From: Pantoea deleyi
GTDB taxonomy: Bacteria > Pseudomonadota > Gammaproteobacteria > Enterobacterales > Enterobacteriaceae
Length of the DNA: 64,000 bases
Assembly: GCF_022647325.1 (NCBI RefSeq)
Contig: NZ_CP071405.1
Location: 3,348,001 to 3,412,000, forward strand
Reading direction: 5' to 3'
The notes under the pieces were generated by a model that did no database searches, was not told where the DNA came from, and was given only the letters and a program-made list of their open reading frames with translations. How positions within the stretch are numbered: the first letter of the stretch is position 1; every line of letters begins with the position of its first letter. Both the position numbers and the translations under genes were made by a program. Shown in pieces: positions 36,543-47,100 of the stretch.

Positions 36543-38111
36543 TGACGATGCTTTTCTGGGGTTCCCGCCCTGACCGCACGCCTCGCTGACACCTTGTGAC
36601 ACCCCTGAACAACAAAACATGCCTGGCTGAAGCCGGGCTTTCTCCACCCAGTTATCGCCTGCTGACGAGCATCACTCCGTCTGCACAATTCCGATAACGC
36701 ACTCTCGCCAGCGTCGCAACCTCCGGATCATGACCGAATCCACTTCCGGACATGAACAGCCAGCCGATCTCCTCTTTGCCTCGCGCCTGTCGTCTGTGTT
36801 GCTCCCAATAATGAGTCAGCCGTTACGCTAAAACAGACCCCACCACACGTAGGGTCGACAGCAACCCGAATTAAGTGAAGACAAAACCGGATGAAGACTT
36901 ATCAGAACTGACGCGGTGAGAAGGAAGGTGATTAAAAATAAGCATAAAAAGATGATTTTTTTGTTAATGCCTGCCCGCCTCTTTACCATGCCACTTCTCA
37001 GATCACGCATGACAGACCAACGATCCAGCAAGTATTTTTTCAATCAGGACAGGCGATACCGACATGCCTAAGCCACTGATAACGAATAAGACAAACGCCT
37101 TGAAAAAGACCTTATGATCAGGACGGACTGACACAAGAAGATTAAAATAAAAAAATCGTCCGCATATTAAGCCAGACAAAGCACCCCATCAAGTAGATAC
37201 AACGGTTATCATAAACGACTCATCCATCCCTCAAACCAACTGAAACTTAACAACCATCACAAAATGTGAATTTGTTCGCGCTTATTGACAAGGTCACCTC
37301 AGAGTGCACTTATTGATAAAATTCAGGCTAACTTTTCATTTCTAAAAGAATACCCATGCTTTATTTACGTTAATAAAAAATCAAATAAAAATTAACAACC
37401 CAGCGCCTGAACATCAAAGAAAAGCAGGCAAAAACGATCAACAAAAGATCAACAAGCCCATGATTTGACTTAAGTAAATCAAAGCCAGCCTGAACGAGTT
37501 ATGCAGCACGCCCTGTTCCCTCCGAAACGTAGCAAAAGAATCTGCCCGACCAGAATTTCAGCCTGAAAAAAACCACGCCTACACAAAAAAAACCTAAAAA
37601 AATAAATAAAAAAGAAATTAAAAATCAATAAAAGCAATTCAGACAGAACAAAAGAACCGTGAAAAAATCGCATAACGCCGCTCAATTCCCTTTTAAGTTT
37701 TTATTTGCAAGAATCCCGATCGATTCAGACTCTATTATAAAAATAGCCACTTAACATTCAGAAAAATCAGTTCAGACAAGAGGATTAACCATTATAAAAA
37801 TGACATAGCTTAACGTTCAGGTGACATCAACATTCAGAAGTAATGCTGCCAAAAAAGCAGTATGAAAAAGTGAATCAGCCTGAAGATGCGTTAAGAGCAA
37901 ATCTCAATTTCATTATTAAATGCAGTGCAGAATGAGAATCATCGTTCAAAACCAGAAGAGTAAATCTGTTTCATTAATAACAAATCGCTTGCATGACTTT
38001 ATCAGCCATCCTCTGGAGGTTAGTTAACTAATCCAAAAGATCTCACCTACTTAATTCAACACACACTAACTCATTAAACACAGGGTTCATTTCGACATCA
38101 ATTGGTGAAAA
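36543..38111. other. Long AT-rich non-coding region upstream of the giant adhesin
   Basis: About 1.57 kb with no convincing gene on either strand. From about 36830 the composition turns strongly AT-rich, with runs such as AAAAAAATAAATAAAAAAG near 37590-37610. Short reading frames here begin at TTG or lack ribosome binding sites. It most likely holds the adhesin promoter and a long leader; AT-rich adhesin control regions are frequent H-NS targets (inference). Imperfect direct repeats lie at 37734-37839. Confidence 0.6.
37734..37839 (+). repeat. Imperfect direct repeats in the adhesin control region
   Basis: ATTATAAAAAT followed by CTTAACATTCAG spans 37734-37761; ATTATAAAAAT followed by CTTAACGTTCAG spans 37791-37820, 57 bases later; the core AACATTCAGAA occurs again at 37829-37839. 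The pattern suggests repeated binding sites for one regulator, or duplicated promoter elements. Confidence 0.55.
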
Positions 38112-41100
38112 ATGAAAATTCAATTACTCGTTAAAGATAGTAATGGCAACATCATTGCTAAACAAAATTTACAACCCGGGCAGCCGCTGACATTACAGGC
38201 ATCGCCACAGGCCGCCTCGTATGAGGTCCATAGTGATGATGGGCAGCCTCCCCACAAGATCGTGGCATCCAACGCTCACGGTGACCTCGACGTTAAACTG
38301 GTCGATGACGTCACGGGTGAGCAGTTTGACGTGGTAATTCAGAACGTCAGCCCGGAGGAAATGCCGGTTATAACGGCTTCAGGTCCGGATGGTGCGATTT
38401 ATGCCTATGACTATGATGCCGCTAATGGCGTATACGAACTTGCTTCAGGCACGGCTAGTAACTCCGTTGCAGACAATGTGCATATCGCGGCGGGCGTTGT
38501 AGGTGGTCTGGCCGGTCTGGTTGGTGTGGCCGCAGCAACGAACTCGGGTAGCAAATCCTCCTCCAGAAATCGCAGAGCTCCGGCAGCGAATGAAGATCAT
38601 AACGCCGCCACTACTGCACCTGACACAACGCCATCGATTTCAGATGCAACAGGTAATCCTGTAACGGATGGCAGCACCACTCAGAGCACCCCAACAATCA
38701 GCGGCAGTGGCATGAAGCCAGGATCGACTGTCGCGATTCTGGATGGCGAAACAGTGATCGGCGAAACGACTGCGGATGCGAACGGCCACTGGAGCTTCAC
38801 CCCTGATAGCTCACTGTCCGACGGCAAGCACACGCTGGTCGTGAACGGCACTGATTCTACTGGCAAACCTGCCAGCAATTCTGTCGACGTCACCGTCAGC
38901 TCTGCCGATAACACCAGTACGGTACCGGATAATTCTGGCAACAACGCTGGCTCCGGTAATGGCGACAACGCCGGCAGCAATGCGGGATCTGGCAACGGCG
39001 ATAACTCCAGCAGCAATGCTGGCACCGGCAACGGTGACAACTCCGGCAGCAACGCTGGTACCGGCAACGGTGACAATTCCGGCAGCAACACCGGTTCCGG
39101 CAACGGTGACAGCAACGGCAGCAACGCTGGATCTGGCAACGGCGACAGCAACGGTGACAGCTCCGGCAGCAACACCGGCTCTGGCGACGGCGACAATTCC
39201 GGCAACGGCGACAGCAATGGCAGCAACGCTGGTTCTGGCAACGGCGACAGCAACGGCAGCAATGCTAGCACCGGCAATGGTGACAACTCCGGCAGCAACG
39301 CTGGCTCCGGCAATGGTGATAACTCCGGCAGCAACACTGGTTCCGGCAACGGCGACAGCTCCAACAGCAACACCGGCTCCGGTAATGGCGACAGCTCCAA
39401 CAGCAACACCGGCTCCGGTAATGGCGACAGCTCCGGCAGCAACGCTGGCTCCGGTAACGGCGGCAGCAACGGCAGCAATGCTGGCACCGGCAATGGTGAC
39501 AACTCCGGCAGCAATACTGGCACCGGCAATGGTGACAACTCCGGCAGCAATAATGGCACCGGCAGCGGCAACGGCGACAGCTCCGGCAGCAACGCTGGCT
39601 CCGGTAACGGCGGCAGCAACGGCAGCAATGCTGGCACCGGCAATGGTGACAACTCCGGCAGCAACGCTGGCACCGGCAACGGCAGCAACGCTGGTTCCGG
39701 CAATGGTGACAACTCCGACAGCAATACTGGCACCGGCAGCGGCAACGGCGACAGCTCCGGCAGCAACGCTGGCTCCGGTAACGGCGGCAGCAACGGCAGC
39801 AATGCTGGTTCTGGCACCAACGACAGCAACGGCAGCAACACTGGTTCCGGCAGCAGCGACAACTCCGGCAGCAACACCGGCTCCGGTAACGGCGACAGCA
39901 ACGGCAGCAATACCGGCTCCGGTAACGGCGGCAGCAACGGCAGCAATGCTGGCACCGGCAATGGTGACAACTCCGGCAGCAACACCGGCACCGGCAACGG
40001 CAGCAACGCTGGTTCCGGCAGCGGCGACAGCAACGGCAGCAACACCGGCACCGGCAACGGTGACAACTCCGGCAGCAATACTGGCACCGGCTCTGGCAAC
40101 GGAGACAGCAACGGCAGCAACGCTGGCTCCGGCAACGGTGGCAATTCCGGCAGCAACACCGGTTCCGGCAACGGTGACAGTTCCGGCAGCAACACCGGCT
40201 CTGGCGACGGCGACAATTCCAGCAGCAACGCTGGATCTGGCAACGGCAACGGTGACAACTCCGGCACCGGCAACGGCAGCAACACCGGTTCCGGCAACGG
40301 CGATAACTCCGGCAGCAACACCGGCTCCGGCAACGGCGACAACTCCGGCAGCAACACCGGCTCCGGCGACGGCGACAACTCCGGCAGCAACACCGGCACC
40401 GGCAACGGCGACAGCTCAGGCAGCAACACCGGTTCCGGCAACGGCGACAGCAACGGCAGCAACACCGGCTCTGGCGACGGTGACAACTCCGGCAGCAATG
40501 CTGGCACCGGCTCTGGCAACGGTGACAACTCCGGCAGCAACGCTGGCTCCGGCAACGGCGACAGCTCCGACAGCAACACCGGCTCCGGTAACGGCGACAG
40601 CTCCGGCAGCAACACCGGCTCTGGCGACGGCGACAATTCCGGCAGCAATGCTGGCACAGGCTCCGGCAACGGTGATAACTCCGGCAGCAATACCGGCTCC
40701 GGCAACGGCGACAACTCCGGCAGCAACGCTGGTTCTGGCACCGACGACAGCAACGGCAGCAATGCTGGTTCCGGCAATGGTGACAACTCCGGCAGCAACA
40801 CCGGTTCCGGCAACGGTGACAGCAACGGCAGCAACGCTGGATCTGGCAACGGTGACAGCAACAGCAGCAACGCTGGATCTGGCAACGGCGACAGCAACGG
40901 CAGCAATACTGGCACCGGCACCGGCACCGGCTCTGGCAACGGCGACAACTCCGGCAGCAACACCAACTCTGGCGACGGCGACAGCAATGCTGGCACCGGC
41001 AATGGTGACAACTCCGGCAGCAACACCGGCACCGGCAACGGTGACAACTCCGGCAGCAATACTGGCACCGGCACCGGCTCTGGCAATGGCGACAACTCCG

Positions 41101-44100
41101 GCAGCAATGCTGGCACCGGCTCTGGCAACGGTGACAACTCCGGCAGCAACGCTGGTTCAGGTAACGGCGACAGCTCCGGCAGCAACACCGGCTCTGGCGA
41201 CGGCGACAGCTCAGGCAGCAACACCGGTTCCGGCAACGGTGACAGCAACGGCAGCAACACCGGCTCCGGCAACGGTGACAGCAACGGCAGCAACACCGGC
41301 TCCGGCAACGGTGACAGCAACGGCAGCAACACCGGCTCCGGCAACGGCGACAGCTCCGACAGCAACACAGGCACCGGTAACGGTGACAACTCCGGCAGCA
41401 ATACTGGCACCGGCACCGGCTCTGGCAACGGCGACAACTCCGGCAGCAACACCGGCACCGGCAACGGCGACAACTCCGGCAGCAATACTGGCTCCGGCAA
41501 CGGTGACAACTCCGGCAGCAATACTGGCACCGGCACCGGCTCTGGCAATGGCGACAACTCCGGCAGCAATGCTGGCACCGGCTCTGGCAACGGTGACAAC
41601 TCCGGCAGCAACACAGGCTCCGGCAACGGTGACAACTCCGGCAGCAATACTGGCACCGGCTCTGGCAACGGCGACAATTCCGGCAGCAACACCGGCTCCG
41701 GCAACGGCGACAACTCCGGCAGCAACGCTGGCTCCGGTAACGGCGACAGCAACGGCAGCAACACTGGTTCCGGCAACGGCGACAGCTCCGGCAGCAACAC
41801 TGGCTCCGGTAACGGCGACAGCAACGGCAGCAACACTGGTTCCGGCAACGGTGACAACTCCGGCAGCAATACTGGCTCCGGAAACGGCGGCAGCAATGCT
41901 GGCACCGGCAACGGCGACAACTCCGGCAGCAATACTGGCACTGGCACCGGCAACGGCGACAACTCCGGCAGCAACACCGGCTCTGGCGACGGCGACAACG
42001 CCGGCAGCAACACCGGCACCGGCGACGGCGACAGCAACGGCAGCAACACCGGCACCGGCGACGGCGACAGCAACGGTAGCAATACCGGCTCCGGCAACGG
42101 TGACAATTCCGGCAGCAATGCTGGCACCGGCAACGGCGACAACTCTGGCAGCAACACCGGCACCGGCAACGGCGACAGTTCCGGCAGCAGCACCGGCACC
42201 GGCGACGGCGACAGCAACGGCAGCAACGACAGCAACACCGGTTCCGGCGACGGCGACAGCAACGGCAGCAACACCGGTTCTGGCGACGGCGACAGTTTCG
42301 ACAGCAACACCGGCTCTGGCGACGGCGACAACGCCGGCAGCAACACCGGCACCGGCGACGGCGACAGCAACGGCAGCAACACCGGTTCCGGCGACGGCGA
42401 CAGTTCCGGCAGCAACACCGGCACCGGCGACGGCGACAGCAACGGCAGCAACACCGGCACCGACGACGGCGACAGCAACGGCAACGGCAACGGCAGCAAT
42501 GCTGGATCTGGCACCGGCGACAGCAATGGCAGCAACACTGACGACGAGGACAATGGCAAAACCTTTGCGCCAACGATGGAGATCGTTGATGACAACGGAA
42601 CCGCGATTGCTGATGGCACAACAACCCGCGACAGCACGCCGACATTCATCGGCAAAGGGTTCGAACCGGGAACGACCATCGTCATCACGGACGGCGCGTC
42701 ATCACTCACCAGCCTGACGGTCGGTGAAGATGGCAACTGGAGCTATACACCGGACACAGCATTGAGCGATGGTCAGCATGACATCCAGGTCACCGTGACC
42801 GCTCCAGATGGCGTCACTGCCAACGGCATCTTCAGCGTCACCATCGACACGACGCCACCGGAAGGCGTTGATATCAACAATGTAAACATCATCGATCATG
42901 ACGGTAACGCTATTACCCATGAAGGTATAACGGCAGAAAACGCCCCGAACTTTAATGGCACAGCACTTGAACCGGGAGCGACTGTTGTCATTCGGGACGG
43001 TGAAACCGTCTTAGGTGAAAGCCATGTTAATGAAGATGGAAGCTGGTCCTTTACACCGCCGGATTCACTGGAAGATGGCAAGCACCAGTTCACGTTTGAA
43101 GTCATCGATCCGGTCGGCAACAGCAGCGGCAAATCCGCAGTGCTGGATCTCTCAATCTCCACCACCAAAGGGATCAACACAGGCGTTGTCATTACTGACG
43201 AGCAGGGTAATGTGATTGCTGATGGCGATATCACCAACCATAACACGCTAACCTTCAGCGCTCAGGGCCAGACGCCAGGCTTAACCGTCACAATCAGTGA
43301 TGGTGAAACCGTACTGGGCAGCGTTGTGGTTGCGGAAGATGGAAGCTGGCGCTTTACCCCCGAAACCGCACTGGCTGAGGGCAGCCACGCATTCGTCGTG
43401 ACCGTTACCGATGCGGCAGGCGACACCATCAGCGATACCGTAAATGTGTCTATCGATACAATTGCGCCAGAGCTGATCGATGTTGACGATGTCACGGTCT
43501 CTGACGATGCGGGCAACGCCTTTGTCGCTGGTGGCGAAATGAACGATCCCACGCCAACCTTCAGTGCCTCCGGCCTGGAAGCTGGAACGACTGTCATTGT
43601 TCGCGATAACGGCGCCGTTCTGGGTGAAGCCGAAGTATCAGAGGATGGTAGCTGGTCATTCACACCGTCCGACGCACTCACCGAGGGTGAACACAGCTTT
43701 ACGTTTGAGGCAGTCGATGCGGCAGGTAACAGCAGTGGCGAATCAGCCACGAAAAGTTATCTCCTGGATTCAGTGGCACCAGAGGGCGTGGACATCAGTC
43801 AGGTCGTGATCACCGATGAAGCGGGTGAGCAGGTTAATCCAGCTGATACCCAGAGCGATAATATCCTCACCTTCAGCGGCGGCGATCTTGAACCTGGCGC
43901 GACCGTCACAATGTACGACAAAGGTCAGATTGTTGGTAAAACCACCGTCAGCGAAGATGGCAGCTGGAGCCTGACCACCACTGACGGACTGTATGATGGC
44001 AGCCATGAAGTGACCTTTACCGTTTCAGACACCGCAGGCAACAGCAGTGCGCCATCTGATACGCTGGATCTCACTGTGCAGGAAGTGGTTCTGTCAGCAT

Positions 44101-47100
44101 CCGACAACGTCAGCTCTGGTGCTGCCATCGGATTTACCTATCCGGTTGAAGTCACTCAGGATCTGGGAACCGTACTGAATGACGGCGGCATCGTCGCACT
44201 GAACAATAAAATCGTCAGTGATCCGATTGCGGTGGCCGATGGCACCATTATGGATCTCAGCGTGACGGCAACCTCCTCGTCATTCCTGAACGTCGCCAGT
44301 AACTCGACGCTGGAACTGCAGAAGTATGACTACTCAACCAGCACCTGGGTCACCGTGACGGAAGACAATAGCGGCAACCTGTTTGGTATGTTTGGACTGG
44401 GCGCGTCGACCTCCTCCATCACTTTATCCGGACTGACGGCGGGCCAGTATCGGCTGGTTTACAACACCAATGGACTGAATGTCGGGGCCAGCTTTAAGCT
44501 GGATGCATCTAAAATCGTCTATAAACTGGCGGAACAGGGCACCCCAACCCACTACACCACAGCAATTGGTAATGTGATCACCGATGCCGACAGCGTCTAT
44601 GGTTCGGATGGTATCCCGCATCCTGCTTATACCTCGGTCACGGCGGTGGGTGTTGCCACCACTGATGGCACGGGCGCCAGCGTCACGATGAGTGCCAGCA
44701 CCCCATCTGCAACGCTGACCGGGCAGTATGGCACCCTGGAGATCCATTCTGATGGCAGCTACGTCTATACCCCTGTCTCTTCAATGGACAGCATCGGTAA
44801 GGTCGATTCGTTTACCTATACCATTACTGACACCGTTACGGGCCAGAGCTCGACAGCACAACTGCATGTGCAGATTGGCACCACCAATAATGCGCTGACG
44901 CTGAGCTGGAATGCGACAGATCCGACAGCGGAAGCCGTCACGGACATTGCGTCCAGTGATGAGGCCAACGCCAGCGTCATCGTGACATATGAGTCCTCAA
45001 CGGTTTCCGATGCGGACGTTAAGCTGGTCGCAGGCGGCACGCAGAACTACAGCTCGACCTTTACCCTGGCGGGTTCAGACGACCTGACTAGCGGTTCGCT
45101 GACGTTAAAAACGGAATGGGGCGTGTTCGGCAATAATTTCAAAGTGCCGCTGAACATCACTTATGAAGTGCAGATGCAGAACAGTGATGGCACATGGACC
45201 ACGGTGAAAACCCAGACTGCCGTCGTGGCCGCGGGTGAGCACAACTCAGAAGTCATTCAGAACGTGGATGTCACGACGCTTCTGACTGGTCTGGGCGCGG
45301 GTACCTATCGTCTGGCCGTTTCGACCACGGGTGCGGCCAACAACGTGCTGATGAATGTGGCGTTAGAAACCGTCAGCCCGACGCACTATGTGATCACGGC
45401 AAATGAGGTGGCAACCGGTAACTTCCTGACCGACGAAGGAACTGACGGTGAGGTGGATAAACTGAGCTCCATCTATACCCGCATCTATGCCAAAGCCGGT
45501 GACAACACCAGCGATGTGGCCATTGATGACAGCTATACCTGGGTGACGGAAAGTGGTGTCTCTATCGCTGGGCAGTATGGCACCCTGGTGCTCTATAACA
45601 ACGGGGCCTACACCTATACCCCTGCAACTGACTCACTGCCAGCCGGCTCTGTCGATGTCTTCACGTATGCACTGAAAGGTGCCAATGGTGAAGTCGTCAA
45701 CGCCACGGTCACGATCCATCTGGGCGTGGAAGTGAACGGCAGCAGCGGTGGCGCTCTGGTCTTCCAGGGTACGGAAGCGAACGATGTCTTTGATATCTAT
45801 GACATCAGTTTTGTCTCCGCCGACGGTGCTGCGGGCTACGATACGCTGGCATGGCACGGTAACGGTCAGCTGGTGTTAAGCGATGTTGCGGCGAAAATCA
45901 GCAACATTGAGGCAATCATGCTGAGTTCGACCACCAGCAGCGATAATCTGGTGTTGAATGCGCAGAGTGTGGAAACGGTCAGCAGTGAAAGTAATACACT
46001 GTTCATCAAAGGGATGGCTGGCGACAAAGTCACGCTGGAAGGCACCTGGATTAACAGCGGAACGGTCATTGTCGACAGCGTCACCTACACGCACTACACC
46101 AGCACCACTGCTGACGATACGGTTGTCGATATCTTTGTGCAGAAGGGCCTCAGCCTCTCTTCCGCTACCTATCAGGATAGTCAGGATGGCACGGAGTATT
46201 ACGTCACGACATCCCAGGATATAACGGGAACAGAAAAAGGCGATATCTTCCACATAACGGACAACAGTTTTGCTCACATTGATGGGGGCGAAGGTCTGGA
46301 TACCCTGGTGTGGCACGCTAATGGCACGCTTACGCTCAGCGATCTGCAGGCGAAACTCAGCAACATCGAAGAGATCGAACTGGCGGATGATAACGTCGTG
46401 ACGAATCTGGTGGTCTCGGCGCAAAGCGTGGCGAGCATTACCGATGACAGCAACACACTGTTTGTAAAAGGGGATAGCGCCGATCAGCTGACGCTTTCCG
46501 GTCGCTGGACCCAGTCAGGCAGTGAAGTGGTCAACAATGTGGATTACATCCATTACGTGGGCACCACCGCCGAAGGTCAGACAGTCAACCTCTATGTTGA
46601 TCGCCACATTACGCAGAGCAACATCGAAACCGCATCTGAACATAATGCGGCGGATGTGACGGGCGACGTGACGCTGCTCAGCGACAGCGTGGCGCAGACC
46701 ACCACGATGAAGACCCAGTCTGACAGCGTTACCAGTGAAAGCTTCACGATAAACAGCATCAGCGATTTGCAGGAGATCAACGTCAGTGTCAGCGGGGCGT
46801 CGATCGATGCCAGCAACGCCGTGTATGTAAACTGGTCGTTGCAGATTTACAACACGCAGACGCTGCGCTGGGACACCGTGAGCAGCAACCTTGAGATGGT
46901 CACCAGCGGCAGTCCGCTGAGTGTTTCACTGAGCGGTCAGAAAGCCGGAACCTATCGGATTGTGGTCGACACCACGCAGTCCGGACACCCTGGCTTCCTG
47001 TGGTCAACCGTCTATGACGAGCTTACCGTGAACATCTCGGTAAACATCGTCAGCACCACCGACTATAAAGTCACCCACAGCACCAGCGTCAACGGTTCGA

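Noticed and set aside
36828..37043. 71-codon minus-strand frame with one hydrophobic segment in the AT-rich region
   Set aside because: It begins at TTG without a ribosome binding site, and the AT-rich composition produces hydrophobic frames by chance.
37479..37685. Phe-rich 68-codon minus-strand frame
   Set aside because: It arises from poly-A tracts on the plus strand; no start signal.
38941..42545. RTX calcium-binding nonapeptides in the adhesin repeats
   Set aside because: RTX needs GGxGxDxUx with a large hydrophobic residue at U; these repeats have none and a 12-residue period.
38681..42736. A stop-free 1351-codon frame on the minus strand and other long frames rich in Pro-Leu-Glu-Leu, Ala-Thr-Pro or Cys-Arg across the adhesin repeats
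   Set aside because: They mirror the 36-bp repeat, which lacks stops in several frames. No ribosome binding sites and no independent domain; the plus-strand frame is continuous with recognisable domains on both sides.
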